This document shows, in pieces, positions 12,001 through 24,710 of a stretch of DNA of 64,000 nucleotides. Source of the DNA: Paratinospora sagittata (taxonomy: Eukaryota; Streptophyta; Magnoliopsida; Ranunculales; Menispermaceae); contig CM069590.1 in the NCBI GenBank assembly GCA_035771175.1, forward strand, positions 34,238,821 through 34,302,820, read 5' to 3'. Both the position numbers and the translations under genes were made by a program. The notes under the pieces were generated by a model that made no database searches, had not been told where the DNA came from, and worked only from the letters and a program-made list of their open reading frames with translations. Every line of letters starts with the position of its first letter. The first letter of the stretch is position 1.

Positions 12001-13757
12001 TACAAAATATAGTTTTGAAGTTCAAGGCATCCATTAGAAATAAAAACAAAAAACAAAAAAAAAAAACACAAGCAATTGATGCATACAAGGTTTGAAGTTT
12101 AAGCAAAGAATCAAAATCATGTGAGAATGGGAAAGAATGCCAAAAATAAAAAATCATGGGCATAGGGCATTGGCTTTCCAAGGCATATAAACTTTTTTTA
12201 TATAAAGAGAAAGGCCTAAAGTAATATATGTTGCATCATGTATCTAATTAGCATGATCATGAGCATATATCAATCATATAGCATAGGCAAGTGTAAAACA
12301 TAAGCATGGCCTAGCTATGGTAATGCTAATGAAGTGCAAAATATGAATGGAAAGTTCAAGGCACTCATTAGACATTAATTACAAATAGAATTCAATGCTC
12401 ATACTATTTTGAAAAATTTCAGACTTTCAGTCAAGAAAGTGAATCCCAAAGTATAGATGAATTGTGTAGCATTCCTTTCAACTGAATTTAGACAAGTAAT
12501 AATGTAATTAAGTAAGCACATTTGCCATTAGAACTATGAACCATAGAAGAATAAGTTCAAGCATGATCATAGTTTCAATTTCATAGCATAGGCATTAATG
12601 GATAAAAGATAATGCAATGCCTAGCATGTTTATTGTTATATAGATGCCAAAGATACATAAATGAGATATGAGCATCTATGCCTAAGTTCATCATTCCATG
12701 GCATGAGAAAGAGATATACAATCAATACATCATACTTCAAAAGATGAGAGATCCAAAAGTCATTTCATTAATAAGAAAATGAGGTACATTTGGATTCATG
12801 AACTACACAAATAAGTTAGGGGCCCAAAAGAAATTATGACAGCATCTCCCCTACAATATGACAATCTCCCCATACAAAATATCTCAAAAATACACATCCA
12901 TACACAAAATCAAGCAACGCACATCCATACACATATCACAAAGCATGATCCAAAGACATCAAAAATAATAAACAACCACATATCCATAGACAAAAATCAT
13001 CAAAAAAAACTATCCTAGGCGTGATGTGGAATGATAACCTAAGATGAGGTATCCTCAACATGTGGAGCCAGAGGATCCGAAGAAGCTGGAACATCCGGAA
13101 CTTGATCCTCTCTAGGTGTGGGTTTTACATCTCTTGAATCAGATAAATATGAAGCCAGAGAAGAAGTTGGTAAAGGTCATCTAACAGTGGTCTTGGGTCC
13201 AGCGAATCTAAGCATAGGAGGAGAAGGTAGAAACACTGACTCCTTGCCTTCAATGAAGGAAAATATTGGCCTGAGGCTTTTAGTTTGTGTCGTCACATAC
13301 ACCACACTCTCCCGCATCTTTTGATTCAGCTCTGAATGAGACGTTTTAACTCGCTAAAGGATGGGATCGATGCAAGCTGAAGGAAGAGAGACCTTAATAG
13401 ATGTTAGAGGATCACCTTGTTCCTTGGAAGCATTTTCAAGTGCCTTCAATCTTCCATCTTGCTCAGCTAGTTTGCCAAAAATCACTTGGAAATTGGAATT
13501 GATGGTGGCATTAAGCTGCTCACAACATCTCTTAATAGCTTAAGAAGAAGACTCTTCAGGAATAGGTCTGGAAGTGGGAGGAATAGATGAAGATGGAACA
13601 TCAACAACATGAGTAGGGACAGGTGGAACCTCTGACCTAGGACCTGCCTCAGGTGGATACTCATACTCAAGAGCATGAAACACAGGATCCTCTTCCTCAT
13701 GTACAAGTGATGAAGCCTCAGTAGTGACAGGTGGAGGAGGTGAAGTAAGACCCTCAC
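9033..13757 (-). mobile_element. Internal DNA of element D with several purine-tract copies
   Basis: This is the 3' non-coding interior of the element whose 3' LTR is D. Besides the PPT next to the LTR (9034-9050), similar pyrimidine runs (purine on the sense strand) occur at 9172-9184, 9261-9271, 9286-9296, about 12845 and about 12866. Repeated polypurine tracts before the 3' LTR are a known trait of Sireviruses. Between 11578 and 12830 there is AT-rich DNA with no credible frame. The element is cut on the right at 13758 by an LTR fragment. Its pol and 5' LTR are absent. Confidence 0.6.
9385..11572 (-). mobile_element. Solo LTR G, Ty3/gypsy type
   Basis: Starts TGTCGTGACC at 9385 and ends GGGATGTTACA at 11572. 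It is flanked by the exact duplication ATAAG (9380-9384 and 11573-11577). The segment GTGAGCTACAGCAAGCTCAG near 9822 aligns with 27130-27150 of LTR H, and GTGACGTCATGACC is shared at the start, so G and H are one family. It contains a (TA)n run at 9652-9670 and a run of 15 C at 11262-11276. No gene lies inside. Confidence 0.9.
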
Positions 13758-13779
13758 TGTAATGCCCCAAAATTCCCAC
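13040..13779 (-). pseudogene. Pro-rich/coiled-coil ORF of element D
   Basis: The frame 13779-13540 gives a Pro/Ser/Glu-rich segment (PPPPVTTEASS, EEEDPVFHALEYEYPPE). After a TAA near 13540 the same frame continues with a likely helical segment (FQVIFGKLAEQDGRLKALEN), then another stop near 13356 and more of the same style to about 13040. It lies far upstream of the 3' LTR on the element's sense strand. Sireviruses can carry an extra, envelope-like ORF in that place. Plant transposon proteins of the Transposase_32 type also end in such a tail. I cannot decide between these. The start is lost, and the first few codons counted here already overlap the LTR fragment at 13758. Confidence 0.4.
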
Positions 13780-14650
13780 CGTCTAGCCCATATCCCATTT
13801 GAACGAATGTCCAACTCTATGTGGTAGTACTTGGTCGAATGTAGGTTATGTTGTTCATGTTGTGTGTTGTTTGTTGTTGTTGATTTTGTGATATCTTTAT
13901 GATTGGTCAGTCAAATAGACTTGGGGATATTAAAAATGAGTTCGGAGCGCATTTTTACAAAGAAATCAACATATTATACGCGTATTTCTTATGTGTATTA
14001 AGCGCGTAGCAAAAGTGTCGAAAACCCCAACCTAACAAGAAAAAACGTGTTTTCCTGAGGAATCACGTTTCCACATGCCAGAACACAGAAAAATGTTTCT
14101 AGGAGAGGGAAAACGTGTTCCCTTAGGAGGAAACGTGTTTCCACCTGCGAAAACTTTTTTTTAAGTTTTTTTTGTAGGCCCAGCTCGTGTATTTAACCAA
14201 AATACACTCATTTTCTCTCATTTCTCACCAAGGACGAGGGAGAGGAAGTGGAGAAGAGGGAAAGGAAGGGGATTTGAGCTCCTAAAGGGATTTTCTTGCC
14301 CAAATTGCACCTAAGGTAATGGTTTTCTCCCTCTTTCTCCATGAAATCACCATTAAAGGTGATGATAAGCTTTATTTTGACCTAGATGTTGCTATATGTT
14401 GTTGGTTTGGGGATGACCTAGACTAGATGTGGAATATGATTTTTCATGGTGAAATGGAACCTAATGGTGGTAATTTTTCCAATTTTTAGTTTAAAATTGG
14501 TGGGGTTCCTTGGAATGGACCTAACCCTAGAATCTTGACCCAGGTTTGTTCTAGTAGTGGACTTAGATGACTTATGACCTAGGTTGAAGGTTGATTTGGA
14601 TTGAGCACTTTAGGGATATTAAAAGCTTGAAAGATAATTAAAAGTCTTAC
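13758..14650 (+). mobile_element. LTR fragment, Ty3/gypsy type
   Basis: Begins TGTAATGCCCC at 13758, the sense-strand start expected for the G/H family (reverse of GGGCGTTACA). It carries repeated GAAAACGTGTTyCC units at about 14040-14160. The right end fades near 14650 without a CA end or a copy of the left flank CTCAC, so it is truncated. Confidence 0.55.
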
Positions 14651-17600
14651 TATCCTATTTTCTGTGTGTACTATATGATATGGATAGTCATGCTAATAAG
14701 TGATTTGTTTTTTCTCTATATGTGATGGATGCCTCAATTGATGTCTCTAATTCAATATTTTATTTTAGAAATTTGTTTAAATATAATTATATTCATATAT
14801 TTGTCTCATACACTATGAGGATATCTCTTCAACTAGCTCTATCCTCTAATATATTGCGGTTTCCTATGATTAACTTTATCATGATATAGAATATTTGTAA
14901 GTACTTCTACCAATTATCCGTATGATGTTGTTTTACTCGTCTATAGATAAAATGCTCAAAAGCAATACATTTCTAGGACGTTATTATAATTATGATTAGA
15001 ACATCAACCCCTAAAATGTCATAAAACCTAAAGAAGAAAAGTCTAGCTTACTTTTGAAAAGAAAAGAAATTATGAGTTGATCCAATAGTAATAAATGTAT
15101 GATTAAATAAGTAATTAAAATCCCTTAATGCTTTTTAGATTAATTGATGATGCCAATTTTCATAGCTAACTAGTAGTCCAGTTAGTGTATTGTGCTAAAA
15201 GATTATTCATTACTAAAATTCAGCTTTTTATAATTGGTAATCAGTTTATATGCATGTATTATGACTTATGAATGAAAGAAAATTTGCAATTTACTCCAAA
15301 TCCACAGTTGAGTTGTTTTAGATGTAGAGCCTCTCTATAAGATATATAATTTGTTTTTTGGCTTTATCAAATACGTCTAAAACTTTGAAGGGCTTAAAGG
15401 TTTTAGTTAATATAGACTCATCAAATAGTAGATATATATAATCTTTCTAATTCTCATAAACTTTTATAAAAAAAAAACATAAAAAATAAAAAAGAAGAAG
15501 GTAAAGCAGTACTAGGGATACATAAGGTGAAATTGGATTTACACAGATCCACACAATATACATAGATCCGTATAGGTTCAAGAGTCGTTTGGTGTTCGCG
15601 TCTCAATAGTGTTTCACCATGCGTCCCTCTAGCTTTTTCGAAAGAGAAATGTATTGCTAGCACACATTTTTAACACTCATTTTTGATATTGTCCTTGAGA
15701 ATTGTTGGATCTCCTTGAATCACGCGATCAATACGTGATTCATGGCAATCCAACAACTTTCAAGGGCTATATAAAAAATGTGTGTTTTCTAAGTGTGTTA
15801 CCCAAAGTATTGCTCTTTTTTGAAAAAAACAATATTCTAGTAATGCCATGAAAATTTTCTGAGTAGCTATATATGTGCTTGCACTAATAATTGATCATTT
15901 AGACTATAAAGCACTATCTAATTATATATATATCTTCAACAAGTTCTTTTAAAATTTTATTACCTACTTTGTGCTATGGATTTGAATTATTGTAACATTG
16001 GCTTCTCCCCCTCTGTCCGTAATTAATTTACTATTTAGGCTAACAAACAAAAAAACATTGGATTGACATCTAGTAGAAAGCCGATCATCTTAAGTTAAAA
16101 AGTATTATTTTCTTAAACATAAAAAATGAGATAGACAAGGCTTTTGGCTTAATCCAGCAGCTTAATGGTGGAAATCCTCAACGCGGCTGAATCAGTAAAC
16201 TACCCTGACTCATCATGTGATCTCACTTTTCAATGACTTCAATTTCTTTTAATTTGCTATTCTGACTGGGCTTGACTCAGCAAATTAATATCTTCACCAT
16301 ATATATCAATCACTAATAAGGAGGGATTGAACTGAGGAATTCTATCCTTTTGCTTTTTCATCTTTAAATAGAAATTAATGATTTCCTTTCAAATAGTACT
16401 TCAATTTATATATATATATAATTTGATTTTCTTTTTCAACGTGACATTTTTTTCTTTACTATCTTCTTCCTACTTGATAATTAATTTAATATCTTGGTTG
16501 GTCGATTAGCATGATTGCTTGACCAGATCACCACTTCACACTTCCAAGTCCAAACCGTTCACACTCTAGCTATAAAGTTTGATAACTGAAAACAAATTCA
16601 AATTTGTTTCTTATTGTCCTAAACAGTAATCTTTTTTTGGAGTTTAGTCCAATGCAACTCATCATCAATTCTCTCTTAGAGCAATCATTCTTGAAAGAGA
16701 AAAAAAAAAAAAAGTTATGCTACCGTACAAAAAAAGGGGGGAGGAGATAGAAAGAGAGGGAGCTAGCTAGAGATGAACCAAATTAATTAAAGGCATTATA
16801 TCTTGGTAAGAAGAGTGAAAAAGAATCCTTTAAGAGGGAAGAGGTATCAAATCAAATCATGGGCAACTTATCATTTCATTGGCTTTTTATCTCCTTTCGC
16901 TAGCTAGATGGGTTTTTAGATTATTCTCTATCAAATGAAATGTTTGCCAACTTGTTGGCAATAGACCATTTGGTGAGGCTTTTGCCTCATAGATAGCTGC
17001 GTGGAAGCCCACTTTTCCTAGTAGGAAAAGTCTCAACTTCCCATCAAATAACTGTTTCTTCGAGAGGAAAAAGTAGGAGGGTTTATCCAAATTCAGCTTC
17101 ATCTCAACTTTTCTTTCTTTTTTCTGTTTTGCTTTTCCTTTTCTTTTTATATAATTATGATCAGCTTGAAACCCAATAAAATAGGAAGGCAAAACACATG
17201 GGTGATTAATTGATCTTTTCAAGAACACCATGAGACAACCATTTGAGACAAGGAAAGGCTCAAGTTTTCAGAGGTTGTGTTAATTTTAAGAAGCCCTGGA
17301 CCTCTCACAAATGCATGCATGCCACACACAGATTACTTACCTTTCTTTTTGTGGTTTTCCTTTATTCTCTTATATATAGTTAACTGCAACTAGCTAGCTA
17401 GATGAGAGGCTTTTTGGACATTCTTTTGGACAATACTTAAAAGCATGGTTACTGGTGGGGGCTATATCTTCAAATATGTGTCACAATCTGGTGAACCCCA
17501 CAAATCATTCTATAGTTGGAATCCAATGGGAACAAGTCCTAAGTCCTGCTCCTACATTAGTTATATATTATACGTTTTGGTTTAATGACCTTCTTGGAGG

Positions 17601-20114
17601 CCCTATTCAATACAGATGGGATTGGTCATTAAAAGCTAACTTTCCTTAATTCCTTTGCCTTTGCCTTTCAAATTAAGTACATGTTGCACCCACAAATTAG
17701 TATTTTAGTGTCAAGAGGGCCGGGGACATTCACCCACCATGCATTGAATGATTTCTGAGAAACACCCGGCCCCTAGTAGTGGATCAAAACAATATTTGAT
17801 TAGATGATTGCAGCCGCCAATAATATATATACATCCATATGTATATGTATTTATGTATATTTATGAATTTAAAAGAATTTGATGATCATTTGTAATTTAA
17901 AGAATATTGCTTTAGCTCTTGCAGGATTTTTTCCATTAACTAAGAAGCATAGTTAGCTAAATGTATGTTGGTGTGTAATTCATTGAATAGCATTCAGGCA
18001 TGCAACATGGCCATGTGGGTCTTGTCCATTAGAAATCAATAGTGCTTTAAGAAGAAAAAAAATTCTTAATTAGGTTGTATGTAAAATAGTATATATATCC
18101 AAAAAGATCTGTAATTTTGAGAAAGATATCCCTTAATAGTTTATACAAAAAAATATTTTCCAAGATATTTAATCTGTTAATGATGATTAAAGTACATTTA
18201 CAGATTAATTTATTCAAATATTAAAAGAAAAAGAATGAGATCGAAAAGGGGTGTGGGAGGAAAAGAGGAACATATGTGAAGGAAAAAAGAGCAGTAAAAA
18301 TCTAAGAAATTGGATCATTGAAATAAATAATTGCAACTTCCTTTGTAGCTAGAAAGCTAGATTTCATGGTGAGCCTTATGGAAAGGAAAGGTGCAAAGGA
18401 AGGTCCCCACGGTGGCACTATTAAAATAGATAGAAATCGAAAAGAGTGAAGAGGAATGAAGAAGGAGAGGAAGAGGAGGGGATATCCAGATTATATGATT
18501 AAGATGGGCTGTGAGAGTGAGCGAGGGAGAGAGATATGAAATGTTAATGCATTGCATGTGGGGTCTGAAGGGTGTGTGGGTGGGCACTTAGAAAGTTTTG
18601 AGAGAGAATTAAGAAAGAGAGAGATGGGTTGGTGGGTCCCATCTGAGTCAGCCAGCAATATAACGCGTCAAATCAATGACCCGGTTGGACCAAGGCTTTA
18701 GGCGTGCGTGGCGCTGCGACTGTGAGGTGGGGTTGTCCACTGCTGGCTCCCACCAGTAACTTGGCTTCATTTCTTTCTAATATTATTATATTATTTATTT
18801 ATGTTTTTGATTTTGATATATATAGTTTGGTCGCTTTGGTAGTTTTATTCGTTTTGAGTAGTTGTCATTCTACAATAAAGTTCCAACGTACGGAAAAATA
18901 GACGCCGATTCTCTTCCTTGCCTCACCCGAACCCGAAATGAGATCTATAACTCGACCCACTAATTACTTGTGGAAATCGTAAATGGAACATTTCATATAC
19001 AAGAGTTTGGTTTTTTTTTTTTTTTAAATATATAATTTTGAAAGAAGAGGGAAAGAATTATAATTAATATATGTATGGAAATGAGTTGTTACTCAGCTAG
19101 GAAAAGTCATTTATACATTATTCAATGGAAATATTTAATAATTAAGAAGATCTTGCATGAAAAAAATATATACACTACAATTGTAAAATGAGAGATTCTG
19201 GTTAATGGGTCAATTTCCCTGGTATTTTTGGTCTTTTTTTTCTTTTCTTCTTTCTCAGTCTTAGTTATCTATATATTTATTTGCACTCCTTGGTTGCATA
19301 GAATGATAAAATTCAATTATGTATTATTTTTAAATTTTAACAAAGATATAATTTTATTTGGTGTAGGAAATATAGATTGCGCTTGTGTTTTTAAATTTTA
19401 TTTTGATACATACAAGTATTAGTTTTTCCAAGTATTAATTTATTAAATCAGTACAGTTTGTATATAAATTCAATTTTTTTCATTATTTGTTCATATTAAA
19501 TTTTTTTCTCGTTATAAGAGATTTATTACTCTTGTATGACAATTGTAATATCAAGGGTTAACTTATCCAATATGTAAATTCACTAATCTTATTTTCTATA
19601 ATTCATTTCCTGTTAGCTAGGGAGATAGTGATACATATTTTGTGAAATTATTGAATAACGACTTTCATGAAAATTATTACTTAGTAATATGCAAACCAAT
19701 AGGACACTATGACAATTCATTTGAAAACTATTTGTTGGTCATATGAATCATTTTAATTCTTAGATTTTGACATCATGGATAAAGCCATTGAAATCACAAA
19801 TGATTTGAATATTAGCAGCAATATAATTATAATTATTTTCAATCATATATTAATTAGTGTTCTTCGTCAAGTTTTTGGGACTTTATCAGTAGATAAGCAT
19901 TCTAGGTTCTTTATGATTTTTTTTAATTAAGTCTCAAAATTATTGCTTTCAAAAAAATAGTTTCAAAATTATTTTTGAACATATATGTCTTCATTATTTA
20001 AAATACAATACTTTTGTTTGAGAAGATTTTAAGGACAATACTAGCATTAAACCACTAAAACTCTATAATTAAAGAGAATAACATGTAATATTAAGCTACA
20101 AGTTTTACTAAATA
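14651..20114. other. AT-rich spacer with no recognisable gene
   Basis: Over 5 kb of low-GC DNA with short simple repeats such as (AT)n near 16407. No ORF resembles a known protein: the frames at 16887-17231, 17455-17649 and 19228-19422 lack family features. I searched for sequences of common conserved plant microRNAs and saw none. The stretch 18240-18760 is more GC-rich and Ga/Gt-rich, with TTGAC-type motifs in reverse near 18670, and could be a promoter, but no gene is attached to it. Confidence 0.4.
15645..15815. mobile_element. Foldback MITE
   Basis: Long imperfect inverted repeat. The inner stem pairs TTGTTGGAT (15702-15710) with ATCCAACAA (15748-15756), and TGAATCACG (15716-15724) with CGTGATTCA (15734-15742), around a 9-nt loop. 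The pairing extends outward with AACACAC-type ends (left start about AGAGAAATG, right end about TTGCTCTT). About 170 bp with no coding capacity. A target-site duplication was not clear. Confidence 0.7.
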
Positions 20115-20530
20115 ATCTTTGTTGACGTAACTACTTTCACCCAGTTTTGTTTTGATGATTGCAAATAACATACTTGTGTTATCTAATCTCTTTGACATAG
20201 TTGTTTCAGTGCTAACTAAATATATCTAATGAATTCAACTGCAATGTCAAAGCTTGTAGAAGGAACAACACCTCACGAAGATTCAAGAGCTTAATAGTTG
20301 TATTTCTTTATTATAATCTTAGTGTTGTAGAGTAACAGTTACTTGTTCTAACCACACATGATTTGCATCTTTTTAAAATCATTCATATAGTTTATTATTC
20401 TCATGCATGCACATATTTTAGTTTGATAATTATGCTATCACGTAGTCATAATTGTTTATCATACATATATTGATTAATGTTTACCATGTATTCATCTTGC
20501 CAACTTTGCATGGTTTTAACGTTTCACATG

Positions 20531-21464
20531 TGTTGGTGAAAGATTTGACCAACACCAGTAGACGATGAGGTGGAGGGAATATAATGACTTGGGACTCGTC
20601 GCAGTGTTGGGAAGGTCGCCAAAGATTGATGATCTGAGAAAGTAAAACAAAATAGAATAGGCTATCGTGAGGAACACTGATGTGGTGCCGACCAAAAACC
20701 CTTCGATGCCTAAGTTAGTTCAGAGCTCCGTAAAGTTAATGGTATTGAACTGGGTCGAGAGTTGCTTACCTCCCTTTTAAGGATTATGGTCTTTTTATAG
20801 AGAGGATTGGAGGTCTTTGGCCTTGTAGTAGATTTGTTGTAGAATCAGCAATCACTCTTGTGCTGGAAGAGCACATTTGATTCCTAGTAGAATTAGGAAG
20901 ATCTAGTGCGATCCTTACGGGATTAGGATGGCTTAGTACCCTCCTAGTCGAACTAGTAGAGCTTCAGGCCTTATCACAGTCGAATAAGGAGTAAATCCCG
21001 AACTTATCGCAGTAAAGCACGCTTTATCCCTATCTAAACTTGCGTTTAGTTGTCATCCGTTTTGGAGTCGTAGACCTCATTAGATCGATATGTCGATCTG
21101 GAGTCTTCCATTTTGTTTGCTTGTAAGCAAAAATATAATCAGTAAAAGAGCCGGTATCTTTAGGTCGGCAGGACACATCATGTCTTACTGAGCTGATGTT
21201 GTCATTTTATAATTGCTGACCTGTTGTCCAAGTCGGTATCCCAACCCTCCGACCTGGAGTTCTCTCATGTTGATCTACTCATTATAGCAAATCATATATC
21301 GTCCAGGTCGGTAGGACCGACCATATCTCGAGTTGTGTGCATGGCTAAGTAGATCTGTATTCTTTGTTCAGAACAGGCTGGTATATCTACCTGGTCTATA
21401 TTGCATCCTACTTGGTGAAAACTGGCGTGGCTGACATGTTTTATGCTCGGTATATGGTCCAACA
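20531..21464 (-). mobile_element. 3' LTR of the Tat element
   Basis: 934 bp, TGTTGGTG ... TGGTCCAACA. Minus-strand TATA-like CTATAAAAAG lies at 20791-20800. It aligns throughout with 32986-33917. Confidence 0.9.
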
Positions 21465-21478
21465 TTTACCCCCCAAGC
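21465..21478 (-). other. Polypurine tract of the Tat element
   Basis: TTTACCCCCCAAGC on the plus strand is GCTTGGGGGGTAAA on the sense strand, directly before the 3' LTR as expected for plus-strand priming. Confidence 0.8.
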
Positions 21479-21930
21479 TTCGAGCAAGATTGACTTGGAA
21501 GTTAGATGAAGCGTTAGATATCGAGCTATTTAATGCTCATGACAGTTGTGCTCCGAAAACCACACAAACGTACACTGCCTGACAACCCGACCACTCTTGC
21601 ACGTCTGTTGAATACTCGTCGTTAATTTTTCCTCGAGATTTGTACTCATCATTACGCCCTGCAGGTCGTTCTCCTATAAATAGAGAACTTGTTACTTGCT
21701 CTTCATCCATCCACTGCGCTCTCAAGAGATTGATAATCGTTTGCTCGACATTTCTAGTTTTTCATCCTTGCGCGAAAACTCTTTATTCGAAGCTTTTCCT
21801 TTTATCTTTCTGCTAGGCAATCTATTAGTATAATCCTTAGGTTATTTAGACGGTCTCTTCTTGCATAGATCCACCCACCGACCATATCGCTTCTTCTCTT
21901 CTTACCTTGAGGGAGGTTTCCTACTAGGAC

Positions 21931-24134
21931 CTTTTTTCTGAAGGAGAAGAAGAAGTTAGAGTTGACCCTCGGGTCGGAGAGGATGTTGTAGTTTTGTCCT
22001 CCAAGGAAGAAGGTTCTGAAGAGGGCTCTAAGGCTACCGAACAGGATGAGGATGTGTTTGACTTATCACTCGTTTTAGTCGATTGGTCACAGAGTGTGCT
22101 CGGTAGTGCCTAACCTAGTACCTCGGGTCGTCCTCCCGTGTCCAGTGTAGGTGAAGTATTCTACTTGGTCGACTGTGTTCCCTCCAAGATAAAGGAGCAC
22201 CATCTTGCTCAATTGAGGAAAGAGGTCGGCATACCTAACTATGTTGTTTTGAGGGCACCTGCTCCGGGGGACCGACCTAGCAACCATAGGAAAAGGGAGG
22301 TTGATCTGTACATCAACCTCTTCGAGGATGGGTAGATCCAGCCATTCAATTGCCCCTTTGTCCCCTGCTCAGCCAAATCAGAGTAGCTCCTGCTCAGCTT
22401 AACCCGAATATATGGAGGGCAATTTTGAGTTGTGTTGTGCTCTAGTAGGAGAAAGGGTGGTTAGAGTTAGATTTTGACGACTTCGGCCTAATATACCGAC
22501 TAAAGTCCCACCCGAGATGTAGCAGATGGTACTATGCGTCAACCCATCAGGGTGCCGAGGAAGGCCAAGCCTTGATTATAGAGAACCCCACTTCAAACAA
22601 GTCGTGGAAAGACAAGTGGTTATTCACCTCGGGGGAGTGGGAAGAGGAAGTTGGAGTGCCGACCATATTGGGGAAACTAGGTATCGAGCTTCCCTCCATT
22701 CCTCATTATTTCTAATCTTATTCTTGCTCGATGGTGACTCATGTTTTTCACCTTACTTGACAGGTACCTGGGACAAACTGACCAGGAAAGAAGGGTTTGA
22801 TTTCTTTCGGGTAGACGAAATCTACCAGCTCTCCTTCGCAGACCAGCGATACAAGGAAATTTTGCCTCCTGAGAGACTATACAAGGCGGGCGTTATTACT
22901 GAGAAGAAAGTCTTCTCAGGCCATAAGGTTATGCTTGGAATGTCTTAATTTTCTTATACCGACCTATGTGAAAATTCCAAGCTGATGTTGTGTTTGTAGT
23001 GTAGGTTTTACTGCTCCCAGTTCTACCGACCAAAGGGAAAGGACGAAGAAGAAGGATAAGCCAAAGGAAATGGCACCCAAGAGAACTGTTGTCGGGAAGT
23101 ATGCTGCCGACCCAGCCAAATTGAAGAACATTGCTACTGAATGGGCCGTCGCCGCCCAGGGGTCGGCAGTGAGATCTTCGAGCAGCGTCCCGAAGAAGAC
23201 TCTTGCTTCCCAGGGGAAAGCGCTTCTAGCTTCCTCCGAGTAGGCGGGTTCACCTGCCAGGGCAGTTAGGTCGGTTAGGGGCAAGTCGAAGTCTCATGCT
23301 TCTACCTACCAGAGAACCGTCGAGAAGGCAAGGTTTGGGGAGGCCGAGCGCCTTACAAACAAGATTGGGGACATTAGCCTGAACCTCAATTCCTATCACG
23401 TCGGCGTGCCCAACTGTGTCTAGTCTTTGATGAAAGACGAGAATATGTTTAAAGGCTTGGCTAATGCCTTCATGAAATTCGTAGAGGTGAGTCTGTTTAC
23501 AAATTTCTTTTGTTGATCATGTATTCTTCCCTTGTTGTTTCTGACTTTATTTTTTTTGGCTTTGTAAGCTGCTGCTCAGACGGTCTACAACCTCCGCCGC
23601 ATCCAAGGGGATTACTGCAAATTTCAGGAGGCAGTAAAAGAGGCCCAGACCAACTCGGTGATCTGGGAGTCTAAGGTTGTGGCTCGGGACACCGAGTTGA
23701 ACAAGGTTCAGGAGCAACTAATACTGAAAGAGGTTGAGGTGGAATCTCTCCAAGATGAGCTGATCAGGTTTCGAGCGCAATTCGAGGCTACTGTGGAGGC
23801 CAAGGTCGAGGTAGTCTACCACGCCCAAGTGGAAGAGGCCTGTGTCGACGCAGTGACCCTATACCGAGCAGACTTAGAAGAGTTTTTTGGCTACTCGGTT
23901 GATTGGAAAGGCTTCGAGGAGTGGGCTAGGTCAGCAAATCCTGGAGAGAGGGGAACAGAAGCAGAGGCCGGGACCGAGGACTCTTCTGTCGATCAGGGTA
24001 CTATTTCTGCGATTCCAGGGACTTTGTCTGATCTGCTACAGACCATAGACTCTGAGGAGGAGACGCACCGAGCAGGTGACGAGGAAGAGCAGGTCAGCCT
24101 GACTGTGATCCTGCGTCGTTCTACTATTCCTTGA
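21931..24134 (+). pseudogene. Antisense extra ORF of the Tat element, intron-bearing
   Basis: Lies on the strand opposite to gag-pol. A frame from 21931 runs past a TAA near 22111 to a segment (VFYLVDCVPSKIKEHH ... VDLYINLFEDG, to 22335) and then, with several stops, through PFNCPFVPCSAK and an NPNIWRA-like stretch. This resembles the plant family called putative gypsy-type transposon (Transposase_28). Next comes GTWDKLTRKEGFDFF after an acceptor-like TTGACAG (about 22761), then a Lys/Ser-rich part (22964-23486). A likely intron spans 23487-23568 (GTGAGT ... GTAAG), and a coiled coil follows (LNKVQEQLILKEVEVESLQD), with an acidic tail ending at 24134. The splice phase does not fit by one base and many stops exist, so the gene is dead. 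Antisense extra ORFs are known from some Tat elements. Confidence 0.65.
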
Positions 24135-24248
24135 TAATTTCCTCAGTGTTGGCTACTTTTCTTTTTTGTTATGGGCCTGCGTGCCTTGATAATTTATATT
24201 TTTCTGCTATTCCTTGTATTCTCCCTCCAGTTTTAATGAAATATTCTC

Positions 24249-24710
24249 TTGTTCAGATCTATCTTTCAAGCATTCCTATTTTTGTGGCATCCGAGCTCTT
24301 TACTTAATCTTTTTCCAAGCATTTGTCGAGAGATGAGGTCGGTGGGTAGTAAATACCTACCGAGCTCTTTGTATGGTTTCCTCCAAGTGTTTGTCGAAAG
24401 ACAAGGTAAGTGGATACTTCATCTCGGTAGGAACTATTTGACCCCCTCAAGGCGTTCTGAACCCGAAGGTTCTCTTCTCGGTAAAAGCTTGTTAACCGCT
24501 CCAAGGCACTTCAAAGGTAGATCATCCCTCCCTCTCAGTGGTATCTTCCCCTCTAGGTCAATACCCCAAGGCACTTTTGACTATAGTCATCTTCTCGGTT
24601 GGTACCTAGCTAAAACACGGTACCTCCAAGGCATTCAAGGGCTCGGGCCCTTCTTCTCGGTGGCTTCTGATTTGGTCGGTAGTCCCAAGGCACTTTAACG
24701 GTAGATCATA
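24249..24710. repeat. Degenerate tandem repeats in the Tat 3' UTR
   Basis: Recurring units of about 60-75 bp with CCAAGGCACTTyn ... TTCTCGGTnG, at least seven times (for example 24511, 24574, 24630 and 24686). They lie between the end of integrase and the antisense ORF. Tandem repeats at this spot are a known feature of Tat elements. The ORF that spans them (24249-24698) is a by-product. Confidence 0.7.

Noticed and set aside
13482..13814. Leu-rich 110-residue ORF on the minus strand
   Set aside because: It is an out-of-frame reading of the Pro/Ser-rich ORF 13540-13779 and the adjoining LTR fragment.
16887..17231. 114-residue minus-strand ORF
   Set aside because: Low-complexity Lys-rich reading of AT-rich DNA with no recognisable domain.
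14651..20114. Conserved plant microRNA gene
   Set aside because: I looked for the mature sequences of common families (156, 159, 160, 164, 166, 167, 172, 319, 390, 396 and others) by eye and found none. Less known families cannot be excluded.
24249..24698. 149-residue plus-strand ORF
   Set aside because: It runs across the Tat 3' UTR tandem repeats, and its peptide only mirrors them.
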